A stretch of DNA of 64,000 nt from Halobacteriovorax marinus SJ. GTDB lineage: Bacteria > Bdellovibrionota > Bacteriovoracia > Bacteriovoracales > Bacteriovoracaceae. The stretch spans positions 1,798,001-1,862,000 of the forward strand of contig NC_016620.1 of assembly GCF_000210915.2 (NCBI RefSeq). The letters run 5' to 3'. Made by a program: the position numbers and the translations under genes. The number at the start of each line of letters is the position of its first letter. The stretch's first letter is position 1. The notes under the pieces are model-generated. The model made no database searches. It saw only the letters and a list, made by a program, of their open reading frames with translations, and was not told where the DNA came from. Shown piece after piece: positions 27,296 through 35,250 of this stretch.

Positions 27296-27997
27296 ATGAC
27301 GATTCAAGACTTTCTCAAAAAGAAACAAGAGAAGTTGGCCCAGAAGACGAAATCTAAGAAGAAAGATTTTCGTGAAAAATGCGAAGATATACTTGAGCAA
27401 ATAAAGACATATAACGAAGAAAAGCATAATGAGCTTCTAAAAACATTTAAGGACAGATACGACAAGGTCAATATTCAGAAGAAAAAGATTCTTGGTTTCT
27501 ATGGTCAACTCGTAAATGAATTAAAAGCTTTGAGAGAACAAGCTGGAGAGAGCTTACTTCAAACACCTGTTGTTAAAAGGGCCCAATCCAAAATAAAAGA
27601 TGTAAAAAAACAAAAAGAAAATATTGAGAAGAAAGTTGATAAAGTCGTCAAATCAACGAAGAGAAAAGTTACAGACGCCGTTAAGAAAGTTGAGAAAGCT
27701 GCAGATGAAGCGGTTGCGAAAAAGACGGCTACTAAAAAGACTGCAGCCAAAAAGAAAGTTACTAAAAAGAAAGCTGCTGCAACTTCTTCTACTGAGAAGA
27801 AGACTGCTGCCAAGAAGAAAGTGACGAAGAAGAAAACTGTTGCTAAAAAAACGACAGCCAAAAAGGCGACAGCTAAAAAGAAAGTTGCTAAAAAAACTGT
27901 CGCGAAAAAGACAGTGGCCAAAAAGACGCCCGCTAAAAAAACTGTCGCAAAAAAGACAGTGGCCAAGAAGAAAGTTACTAAAAAAGCATCAAAATAA
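27296..27997 (+). CDS. Histone H1-like lysine/alanine-rich DNA-binding protein
   Basis: Residues 1-110 are a charged helical region with coiled-coil character ([23 protein letters not shown]). From about 110 onward the sequence is almost only Lys, Ala, Thr and Val in KKxxAKK repeats, like eukaryotic H1 tails and bacterial H1-like proteins (Chlamydia Hc1/Hc2, Bordetella BpH1). Such tails bind DNA non-specifically and compact the nucleoid. ATG 27296 has AAAGGA six bases upstream, while the in-frame ATG at 27290 touches that site, so the shorter start is preferred. Bdellovibrio-type bacteria compact their nucleoid in attack phase, which would fit, but that link is inference. Confidence 0.75.
   Translation: MTIQDFLKKKQEKLAQKTKSKKKDFREKCEDILEQIKTYNEEKHNELLKTFKDRYDKVNIQKKKILGFYGQLVNELKALREQAGESLLQTPVVKRAQSKIKDVKKQKENIEKKVDKVVKSTKRKVTDAVKKVEKAADEAVAKKTATKKTAAKKKVTKKKAAATSSTEKKTAAKKKVTKKKTVAKKTTAKKATAKKKVAKKTVAKKTVAKKTPAKKTVAKKTVAKKKVTKKASK
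27887..27976 (+). repeat. Two 45-base tandem repeats in the H1-like tail
   Basis: Bases 27887-27931 and 27932-27976 are near-identical 45-base units encoding [15 protein letters not shown] and [15 protein letters not shown]. Such units can expand or contract by slippage and change tail length. Confidence 0.8.
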
Positions 27998-28007
27998 GAT
28001 CAACACT

Positions 28008-28036
28008 TATGGCCTAGTCATCATTTCTAGGCCATA
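28008..28036 (+). other. Hairpin between the H1-like gene and the YceI gene
   Basis: Perfect 10-bp stem TATGGCCTAG/CTAGGCCATA with a 9-base loop, 8 bases before the next start codon. There is no T run, so it may be a weak terminator, an mRNA 3'-end protector, or a control element for the downstream gene. Confidence 0.5.
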
Positions 28037-28044
28037 TAGTAGTT

Positions 28045-29013
28045 ATGAAAAAAATAATCTCAATACTACTACTTTTATCTTCACTCTCTATTAGCGCATC
28101 AAATTGGAGGGTCAACTGGCAACACTCTAAAGTAGGCTTCCAAATTACCTATATGGGTCTATCTAAAGTTGATGGAGCTTTTACAAAATTTGACGGTGCA
28201 TTTGATTTCGATCATCAATCAAAGAAATTAGAAAATGTAGAATTTCATATTCAGACTAAGAGTATCGATACTAATAATACGAAGAGAGATAATCACATAA
28301 AGAATCAAGATTTCTTCTACGTGAATAAGTATCCAAAAATCACATTTACTTCAAAGAAGACGGAATACACAAATGGTGTTCCAACAAAACTCATCGGAGA
28401 AATGCAATTATTAAATACTAAGAAAGATGTTGAATTCAAAGTCGACTACAAAGGTATGACGAATGATCCGTGGGACAAAGAGAAGAAGACTGTTTTCTTT
28501 TTGGCCAGTACGCAAATTAATAGAAAGGACTTCGGACTTACTTGGAATAAAGAATTAGATAATGGAGGCCTTCTTCTTGGAGAAATCGTAGATATTCAAG
28601 TTACGATCGAAGCCTTCGAAGAAGGAGTGAGACCGGCCTTCTCTAGATTTTTTCTCCCTACAGAAGATATCAAAGAAGAAATTGAAAATAAGCTAGCAAA
28701 AGTCACTAAAGAAAGTGATGCAAGTGGAGATGAGTATCAAGCTCCTGCTAAGAAAGAAGTAATTGATAGACCACCACTTCCAAGCAATTTAGATATGGTA
28801 CTCAATATTCTCTTTGGATTTGTAGGCTTTGTAGTTCTTATTGGCGGAGGAATTAAACTTCAAATAGTGCTGACAAACTTTCTTGAAAAGAAGAACTTCA
28901 GTGAGAAGTGGACCTTTCTCATTCCTAATATTGTTGTAATGTTACTTATTATGTACTTTGCAACACTACTCGCTCCATTTATGGGCTATGGACCGCATCC
29001 TTGGGGAAATTAA
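28045..29013 (+). CDS. YceI-family periplasmic protein fused to a membrane tail
   Basis: 322 residues. A signal peptide (ISILLLLSSLSISA) precedes a YceI lipocalin-like domain at about 22-200: NWRVNWQHSKVGFQI, DHIKNQDFFYVNKYPKITF and the closing IDIQVTIEAFE-like strand. YceI proteins bind isoprenoid or other lipophilic molecules in the periplasm. After an acidic linker the protein continues into two membrane helices (about 250-275 and 292-312), unlike the usual about 190-residue YceI, so the lipid-binding domain would be held at the inner membrane. There is no Shine-Dalgarno; a hairpin lies just upstream. Confidence 0.78.
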   Translation: MKKIISILLLLSSLSISASNWRVNWQHSKVGFQITYMGLSKVDGAFTKFDGAFDFDHQSKKLENVEFHIQTKSIDTNNTKRDNHIKNQDFFYVNKYPKITFTSKKTEYTNGVPTKLIGEMQLLNTKKDVEFKVDYKGMTNDPWDKEKKTVFFLASTQINRKDFGLTWNKELDNGGLLLGEIVDIQVTIEAFEEGVRPAFSRFFLPTEDIKEEIENKLAKVTKESDASGDEYQAPAKKEVIDRPPLPSNLDMVLNILFGFVGFVVLIGGGIKLQIVLTNFLEKKNFSEKWTFLIPNIVVMLLIMYFATLLAPFMGYGPHPWGN

Positions 29014-29771
29014 TCCCTAAGGAAGACCAGTTCATTTTCAGTAGATGAGCTTTCGTCAAAGTAGTAGCCATCAGTATTGAACTTCTTGAGCTTAGCAACT
29101 GAATTAATCTTATTCTCTACTATATAGCGTGCCATCATCCCACGGGCCTTCTTGGCATAGAAGCTAATAATCTTATACTCTCCATTCTTACTATCCTTAA
29201 AGATTGGAGTAATCACTCTTCCCTCAATAGACTTAAAGTCAATTGCTCCGGAGTATTCATTAGAGGCACAGTTTACAAGAATCTTCTTATCACATAGAAG
29301 TGCGTTCATCTCTTTAGTAAGGTCTTCTTTCCAATACTCATAGAGGTTCTTATTTCCAGCGATAGAGAATTTCGTTCCCATCTCTAAACGGTAAGGTTGA
29401 ATCAATTCTAATGGAGCTAATACTCCATAGAGACCTGAGAGTATTCTCATATGATCTTGAGCGTATTGCATTGATTTCTCTGAAAGCGTACTCGCATCAA
29501 AACCAACGTAAGTATCTCCCATGAATGAGTAGATGGCCTGTTTAGCATTCTTAGGAGTAAATGGAGTTTTAAAAGACTGGTAACGTTCCATATTGAGCTT
29601 TGTGAGAGACTCTGAGAGCTTCATCATTTTTGAAATCTCACTGGCGCTACACTTTCTGAGCTCTTGAATAAGCTTTCTAGATTTATCTAGAAATTTAGGT
29701 TGCTCATATTGATCAATTGGTGGCCTAGAATCAAAATCTAACTTCTTAGCTGGTGAAACGATGACTAACAC
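29010..29771 (-). CDS. yaaA: Peroxide-stress protein YaaA (UPF0246)
   Basis: 253 residues, the family length. The N-terminus VIVSPAKKLDF is the family signature, and later blocks TPKNAKQAIYSFMGDTY, ILSGLYGVLAPLELIQPYRLEMG and FYAKKARGMMARY are all family-typical. In E. coli YaaA limits intracellular iron during peroxide stress and binds DNA. It starts with GTG (29771), seven bases after GGAG. Its stop overlaps the stop of the convergent YceI gene by four bases. Confidence 0.93.
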   Translation of the reverse strand: MLVIVSPAKKLDFDSRPPIDQYEQPKFLDKSRKLIQELRKCSASEISKMMKLSESLTKLNMERYQSFKTPFTPKNAKQAIYSFMGDTYVGFDASTLSEKSMQYAQDHMRILSGLYGVLAPLELIQPYRLEMGTKFSIAGNKNLYEYWKEDLTKEMNALLCDKKILVNCASNEYSGAIDFKSIEGRVITPIFKDSKNGEYKIISFYAKKARGMMARYIVENKINSVAKLKKFNTDGYYFDESSSTENELVFLRD

Positions 29772-29906
29772 AGAAATACTCCAAATTTTAAATTATGAAT
29801 CTATCTTACAAGCTCCCCTGCCAATTGGCCATGGCATCGAGTGAGTAAATAGCTGATATCTAGCTGTACATTTTGGCATCATATTTGATTTTTTAAAAAT
29901 TTTAAA

Positions 29907-29931
29907 AATCTATATACTGACAGTATAGATT
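29907..29931. promoter_or_regulatory. Near-perfect inverted repeat upstream of the PilZ gene
   Basis: Arms AATCTAT(AT)ACTG and CAGTATAGATT around a single A, with a 2-base bulge in the left arm. It lies 22-46 bases before the start codon and could be an operator or a leader hairpin. Confidence 0.4.
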
Positions 29932-29952
29932 ATTATTTTGAGGGTAGAGATA

Positions 29953-30708
29953 ATGAAATATAGGCCGCTTCCATTTGTGATTTTGGGGATTTTACACCTT
30001 GTTGAACCGCTCTTAAAGCTTGCATACTTTAAAGCGACAACTCATTTTCCCATCATGAATATTATAGAGAATATAACTCATCTCAATTCGCCGAGAGCGG
30101 TCTTTGAGTTTTGGTTTCTCTTTCCCATCGGAGGGCTTGCGCTTCTAGGTGTTAAGAAATGGAGTTACCCAATATTTGTAAGTGTTCAACTCTATTCCAT
30201 TTATAGGCATCTTAATTACGAGCCCTTTACTTGGCCTTATGCCACCTCAACTCCTCAGTGGCCAAGCCTTGTTCTACTCGCATGCAATATTGCTATTATT
30301 ATCTACTTTCTCTTACCAGAAATACGTAAGCCATTCTTTAACAAGGAAGACCGTTGGTGGGAGCATAGAGAGCGTTATACAATTAGAATTCCATGCTCTT
30401 ACACTCTTAGTAGCGGCAATACACTTAAAGATGCAGAGATTCTCAATATCTCTCACTCAGGGGCTTTTGTTACGCTGCCTGAGAGTGAAAATATCTGTCA
30501 GGAAAAGCTTATAATTAATATTACTTTTTTAAACGACAATATCTGTCTAGGGGCCAAAGTTATTTCCGCCCACGAGTTTGATTCAGAAAAGGGATTTGGA
30601 ATTGCATTTGAATATGAAAATATTTGGGAAAAGCTCTATATGACAAAGATAATGAAGATGATTGCAAGGGCCGCCAAAAAGCACCACAAGCAGCAATTGG
30701 CAGCGTAA
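29953..30708 (+). CDS. Membrane protein with C-terminal PilZ domain
   Basis: 251 residues from ATG 29953, chosen because GAGGG lies eight bases upstream; an in-frame TTG at 29938 has no such site. Three or four hydrophobic segments (about 5-125) are followed by a PilZ domain at about 132-235. It has the basic RERYTIRIP motif for cyclic-di-GMP phosphates and NISHSG for the base (the D/N-x-S-x-x-G motif). It probably senses cyclic-di-GMP at the inner membrane, and could control motility, attachment or envelope functions. No output domain is fused. Confidence 0.78.
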   Translation: MKYRPLPFVILGILHLVEPLLKLAYFKATTHFPIMNIIENITHLNSPRAVFEFWFLFPIGGLALLGVKKWSYPIFVSVQLYSIYRHLNYEPFTWPYATSTPQWPSLVLLACNIAIIIYFLLPEIRKPFFNKEDRWWEHRERYTIRIPCSYTLSSGNTLKDAEILNISHSGAFVTLPESENICQEKLIINITFLNDNICLGAKVISAHEFDSEKGFGIAFEYENIWEKLYMTKIMKMIARAAKKHHKQQLAA

Positions 30709-30722
30709 TCCCTAAATGAATA

Positions 30723-31445
30723 TTAGAAAATATAGAGATCGTAGCGAGCGCTCTTTCCTTTATACTGAGCAGATGGTTTTGCCCTTAGAGTAGGAGACTT
30801 TACTCCCCTCTTAACAACAAATCTCTTAACTCCACTTTGCTTGGCCCACTGATAGACTTCTTCTTCATCCAGATCCTTTCCCACTAATTCTCTAAAGACT
30901 TGCATCTCTTTTCTGGGTAGAGCACTCTTTTTCTTACCCTCTTCTGGATACATGGGATCGTAGTAGATAGCGCTAGGAGTAGCAGTATTTAAGAGTTCAC
31001 AGTGCTGCTTGGCCTCCCCCGGATAGATTGTAAGAGAAGATGAATTAAAGTTCATGGCCGCCGAGAGCAAGAGCGCCGCGACTGAGGGGTTCCTCTCAAA
31101 TCCAGTTACCTTAGCGCCAAACTTAAGAAGTAAGATCGCATCTTTACCACTTCCACAAGTGATATCCCATATATGGGAGTCTGCACTGGGCTTAATCCCT
31201 AGGGCCTTGGCCAAAGGTTCCTTATTTAAATGATAATTCTTATTAAAATGTGATGCCCACAATTGATTGAAATCAAAGGCAATTTCACCACGCTCACTAG
31301 AGCTATAGAAGAGCTTTCCTCCGCGGTAAATAAGCCCAGTCAGAGGTGGATCTCCCTCTACTCGCTCCACGTTATAAAATTTCTCTAAATTACTCTTCAG
31401 ACCCTGATCTAGCTCAGAGTCACTGTAGATTTTAAGTGTCATCAT
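30723..31445 (-). CDS. rsmJ: 16S rRNA (guanine1516-N2)-methyltransferase
   Basis: 240 residues. The class I methyltransferase motifs are WDITCGSGKDAILLL (motif I) and YYDPMYPE with the following KKSALPRKEMQVFRELVG, a signature specific to RsmJ (YhiQ). It methylates the small-subunit rRNA at the position equivalent to G1516. Two ATG codons begin the gene; no strong ribosome site separates them. It is divergent from gcvP with a 97-base gap. Confidence 0.9.
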   Translation of the reverse strand: MMTLKIYSDSELDQGLKSNLEKFYNVERVEGDPPLTGLIYRGGKLFYSSSERGEIAFDFNQLWASHFNKNYHLNKEPLAKALGIKPSADSHIWDITCGSGKDAILLLKFGAKVTGFERNPSVAALLLSAAMNFNSSSLTIYPGEAKQHCELLNTATPSAIYYDPMYPEEGKKKSALPRKEMQVFRELVGKDLDEEEVYQWAKQSGVKRFVVKRGVKSPTLRAKPSAQYKGKSARYDLYIF

Positions 31446-31542
31446 ATTGGCAATTATATCAGTTAATTTAAGTAGATAAAGTCATTTATTACATGATATT
31501 AATGAAGCTAAATGACAATTAAATAAGCAGAGGATATTTCCA

Positions 31543-34500
31543 ATGAGTCGTATCGATAACTTACCATATAATCCCAATGAACTAGAGCGTGAATTAGCTC
31601 CTTACTACATCTGTGCTTCTAAAAATGAAATTCAAGAAATGATGGACACTATTGGAGTAAAAGAACTTAAAGACCTCTACTCACATATTCCAAAAGAAGT
31701 CCTCATGGCAGAAGGGCCAAAAGAATTGGGAGAGAGACTAGAGTATGAACAACTTGTTGCTCATGTTGAAGACTTAGCAAAGAAAAATAATCTAAAGACA
31801 TCATTCTTAGGTGATGGACTACAACAATATAAAGTTCCAAGCGTAGTTCCATTTGTATGTGACATTAGAGGACTAACGACTGCTTATACTCCTTACCAAC
31901 CAGAGCGTTCTCAAGGAACACTTTGGACATTGTGGATGTACTCAAGCACTCTCTCTATGCTCACAGGATTTGAAGCAATTAATGCCTCTTTCTATGAGAG
32001 ATCAACTTGTCTCTTTGAAGCGTGTAACACGGCTACAAGAATTAAAAGAAAAACAAATAAAGTTATTATCTCAGAAGGTATCTATCCAGGAGACCTTGAG
32101 GTTCTAAGAACGCACGCAAAGGAAACTTCCTTAGAACTTATCACGCTACCAATTGATGAAGAAACAGGCCTTACTGATATTGATGCTGCAAAAAGCTTAA
32201 TTGAAAAAGAAAAAGATTCTCTAGCTGCATTCGCATTTTGCCAAGTAAACAACTTAGGACTTGTTGAAGATGTAAATGCACTTACAGATCTTTGTACAGA
32301 AGCAAATATTCAATCGATTGCAATTATTGATCCTATGCTACTCGCAACAGAGGGTCTACTTGCTCCTAGTCTCTATGGATCAAATGACCAAGGTGCAGAT
32401 ATGATTGTTGGCGAGGGTCAACACCTTGCTATAGGTCCTAATTGGGGAGGCCCAGGGTTGGGTATTTTTGGAATTCGTTACAATGATAAGAATAAAACGG
32501 CAATTCGCTCAACTGCTGGTCGTTATATTGGAAAAGGTAAAGATGGTAGTGGAAAGACTTGTTTATCTATAGTTCTATCAACTCGCGAGCAACATATCAG
32601 AAGAGAGAAGGCCACAAGTAATATCTGTTCTAACCAATCTTTCTTGGCCTCAGCTGCAGGAGCGGGAATTCTAGCACGCGGTGAAGAGGGAATGACAGAG
32701 TCAATGATGGCCGGTAGAGAGCTTGCAAATCAAATCTTTGTCGAATTATCTAAGTACCAAGAGTTAAGTGCGACTTATCCACACTCTCCTTTCTTTAATG
32801 AAATCATCTTTACCTTCAATGGTGATCTCGATGTTCTAATGCAAAGAGCGAGTAAAGCGGGAATTCATCTTGGAGTAAAAGTAGACGAGAGAATTAAAAA
32901 GAACAATCAATTAAAGATGAGCTTCTCAGACCTTCAAAATGATGACGACTTAGAAAAGTTAATCAACTTCTTAGACGATCACCTAACTGCACAAGAAAGT
33001 GAAGAAGAACTCTACACACCAGAAATTCCGAGTGCCCTTTTAAGAGAGGGAGAAGTTGGACTTCCAAACTTCACTGAAGAAGAAATTAAAAACTTCTATA
33101 TTCAACTTGGAGAGATGAATGTCTCCCCTGATGATAATATCTACCCGTTAGGGTCATGTACTATGAAGTACAATCCTTATATCAACGACTACGCTGCAAA
33201 CCTACAAGGCTTTACAGACACTCACCCTCAAGCACCAATGGTTGATACTCAGGCCAACCTTGAAATTCTCTTTGAAACACAAGAGATGTTTAAATCAATA
33301 ACTGGTCTACCAGGAGTAGTGACTCAACCAGTAGCGGGAGCCCAGGGTGAACTAGTTGGATTAAAATTATTCCAGGCCTATCACCGTGATAGAGGAAATG
33401 CGCAGAAGAAGAATATTATTCTTATCCCAAGAAGTGCTCATGGAACAAACCCGGCCACTGCAACGATGGCAGGTTTTGAAACGAAGAAAGTAGATGGAGT
33501 TCAATACGGGATTATCACTATTGAAGCTGATGCCAATGCTGAAATTGATTTTGAACAACTTAAAAGTGTTGTAGCTGAATATGGGGAAAGAATCGCTGGT
33601 ATCATGGTTACCAATCCAAATACTGCAGGTATCTTTGAGACAAGATTCAAAGAGATGGCAGACCTCATTCACTCAGTAGATGGACTTGTCTACATGGACG
33701 GTGCCAATATGAATGCCATTGCCGGTTGGGTTGATCTCGGGGCCATGGGAGTGGATGCCGTACATAATAATCTTCACAAGACATGGACCATTCCTCACGG
33801 AGGCGGTGGACCAGGTGATGCCATTGTTGGTGTTAGTGAGAGACTACTCGACTATATTCCAGGCCTACAAGTTAAGAAAGAAAACGATCAATTTGTTGCT
33901 TTTAAAACACCTAAGTCAATTGGGAGTTTTCATCGCCATCACGGAAACTTTGCTCACAAAGTTAGATGTTATACTTACCTAAAGGCACTTGGCAGCGAAG
34001 GTGTTAAGCAAATGTCTGCTATTGCAGTACTTGCGGCCAAGTATCTCTATCATCAACTTAAAGATACTTACCCTACACTACCAGCAAGATCAGAAAACTC
34101 TCCAAGAATGCATGAGTTTATTCTCACTCTAACTGATGACGAGTTCTCAAAAATTGCAGCAGCTGGAACACCAAAGTCTGCGGCCATTGCAAAAATAGGA
34201 AAGCTCTTCTTAGACTTCGGACTTCATGCTCCAACAGTGGCATTTCCAGAAGTTTACGGCCTTATGGTAGAGCCTACCGAGTCTTTCACTAAGAAAGAAC
34301 TCGACGATTTCATAAGCGTCGTTAAAGAAATTAAACTTATTATCAACGAACATCCTCAGGTTCTTCAAACAACTCCGCACTTTACTCCGATAAAGAAAGT
34401 TGATGAAGTTAGTGCAAATAAGAACCTCGATCTCTTTGAGAGAATTACAAGTTTTCCAAATCTTCCAAAGAATGTGATCGATCCAGGTGAATTAAGTGCA

Positions 34501-34560
34501 ATGATGCCAAGTGATGTGACTAAGAAAATTCTTGTTGCTCACGAAGCTTCGTCTAATTAA
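31543..34560 (+). CDS. gcvP: Glycine dehydrogenase (decarboxylating), P-protein with both subunit types fused
   Basis: 1005 residues. The first half (about 1-460) reads like GcvPA of two-subunit systems: SFLGDGLQQYKVPSVV and TAYTPYQPERSQGTL. The second half (about 490-1000) reads like GcvPB: YPLGSCTMKYNPYIND, SAHGTNPATATMAGF, VYMDGANMNA, and HNNLHKTWTIPHGGGGPG carrying the PLP lysine. It decarboxylates glycine and passes the aminomethyl group to GcvH. The usual one-chain GcvP lacks the PLGSCTMKYN block in this form, so this appears to be an A-B fusion. gcvT and gcvH are not in the window, and no glycine riboswitch fits in the 97-base upstream gap. Confidence 0.93.
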   Translation: MSRIDNLPYNPNELERELAPYYICASKNEIQEMMDTIGVKELKDLYSHIPKEVLMAEGPKELGERLEYEQLVAHVEDLAKKNNLKTSFLGDGLQQYKVPSVVPFVCDIRGLTTAYTPYQPERSQGTLWTLWMYSSTLSMLTGFEAINASFYERSTCLFEACNTATRIKRKTNKVIISEGIYPGDLEVLRTHAKETSLELITLPIDEETGLTDIDAAKSLIEKEKDSLAAFAFCQVNNLGLVEDVNALTDLCTEANIQSIAIIDPMLLATEGLLAPSLYGSNDQGADMIVGEGQHLAIGPNWGGPGLGIFGIRYNDKNKTAIRSTAGRYIGKGKDGSGKTCLSIVLSTREQHIRREKATSNICSNQSFLASAAGAGILARGEEGMTESMMAGRELANQIFVELSKYQELSATYPHSPFFNEIIFTFNGDLDVLMQRASKAGIHLGVKVDERIKKNNQLKMSFSDLQNDDDLEKLINFLDDHLTAQESEEELYTPEIPSALLREGEVGLPNFTEEEIKNFYIQLGEMNVSPDDNIYPLGSCTMKYNPYINDYAANLQGFTDTHPQAPMVDTQANLEILFETQEMFKSITGLPGVVTQPVAGAQGELVGLKLFQAYHRDRGNAQKKNIILIPRSAHGTNPATATMAGFETKKVDGVQYGIITIEADANAEIDFEQLKSVVAEYGERIAGIMVTNPNTAGIFETRFKEMADLIHSVDGLVYMDGANMNAIAGWVDLGAMGVDAVHNNLHKTWTIPHGGGGPGDAIVGVSERLLDYIPGLQVKKENDQFVAFKTPKSIGSFHRHHGNFAHKVRCYTYLKALGSEGVKQMSAIAVLAAKYLYHQLKDTYPTLPARSENSPRMHEFILTLTDDEFSKIAAAGTPKSAAIAKIGKLFLDFGLHAPTVAFPEVYGLMVEPTESFTKKELDDFISVVKEIKLIINEHPQVLQTTPHFTPIKKVDEVSANKNLDLFERITSFPNLPKNVIDPGELSAMMPSDVTKKILVAHEASSN

Positions 34561-34567
34561 ATTTCTA

Positions 34568-34600
34568 AGCGCTCTCTTTTTTTTAGAGGGCGCTCTATTT
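34568..34600 (+). terminator. Probable terminator after gcvP
   Basis: A 10-bp stem AGCGCTCTCT/AGAGGGCGCT with one G-T pair has a T loop, then a modest T run (ATTTTC) that ends at the next start codon. It may attenuate rather than fully stop transcription. Confidence 0.55.
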
Positions 34601-34602
34601 TC

Positions 34603-35250
34603 ATGTCCAATACAAAGAGAATCCCCTACCTCATTAATTTAATAGATAAAGAATACTCTTATATTTGGGATCTATGCTGTGACCACGGAAATATAGGGAT
34701 AGGCCTTGGTCAGAAATTCCCAAGTACAAAAATTATTTTCAATGACATTATTCCAAGTATTACGAATGCTCTGAGAGAAAAATTAGAGAGTCTACCTAAT
34801 CTTAATTCCAAGCGATTTAAAATCATCACCGCTTCCGCCAAGAAACTAAAAATTGATAAAGATAATAGTCTAGTTATTATAGCTGGTGTGGGTGGAAGAC
34901 AGGCAAGAGAATTTCTAGAAGAAATCCTAAGAAGCGAAAGTCAAAACTTTGATCTTCTCCTGTGTACTCACTATCAACAAGAGGAGCTTAGAGAATTCCT
35001 TATTCAAAAAAACTTTGGACTCCTAAGAAGTGAGTTAATCTTTGATAAGTTAAGACCCTATGAAGTGCTCTACGTCTCTAGAGAGGTAGAAAATGACATC
35101 CCCTCTTTTTCAACAGAATTATTAAATAGAGATGATGTAGCAGCTAGAGAATATTTTACGAAGAAGTATCGATACTTAGAGAAGAAGAGAAATAAATCTG
35201 AAAATGAATTAAAGGCCCAGGAAGAAATCAAGGGCCTCTTAAAATTATAA
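34603..35250 (+). CDS. TrmK-like SAM-dependent methyltransferase
   Basis: 215 residues. Motif I is WDLCCDHGNIGIGLG, followed by IIFNDIIP (the motif II acidic position) and VIIAGVGGRQAREFLEEIL, which matches the AGMGG segment of the COG2384 (TrmK) family; LLLCTHYQQEELREFL is also family-like. TrmK makes m1A22 in tRNA of Gram-positives; the relatives in Gram-negatives are less well characterised, so the target is unproven. It begins only a few bases after the gcvP terminator, without a clear ribosome site. Its end overlaps the convergent nucleotidase gene by six bases. Confidence 0.75.
   Translation: MSNTKRIPYLINLIDKEYSYIWDLCCDHGNIGIGLGQKFPSTKIIFNDIIPSITNALREKLESLPNLNSKRFKIITASAKKLKIDKDNSLVIIAGVGGRQAREFLEEILRSESQNFDLLLCTHYQQEELREFLIQKNFGLLRSELIFDKLRPYEVLYVSREVENDIPSFSTELLNRDDVAAREYFTKKYRYLEKKRNKSENELKAQEEIKGLLKL

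Noticed and set aside
27559-27966. Minus-strand frame of 135 codons rich in Val/Phe/Ala
   Set aside because: Mirror image of the KKxxAKK repeats of the H1-like gene; it has no ribosome site and ends within the gene.
31446-31542. Glycine riboswitch before gcvP
   Set aside because: The gap is only 97 bases and shows no aptamer-like conserved sequence; only a simple inverted repeat is visible.
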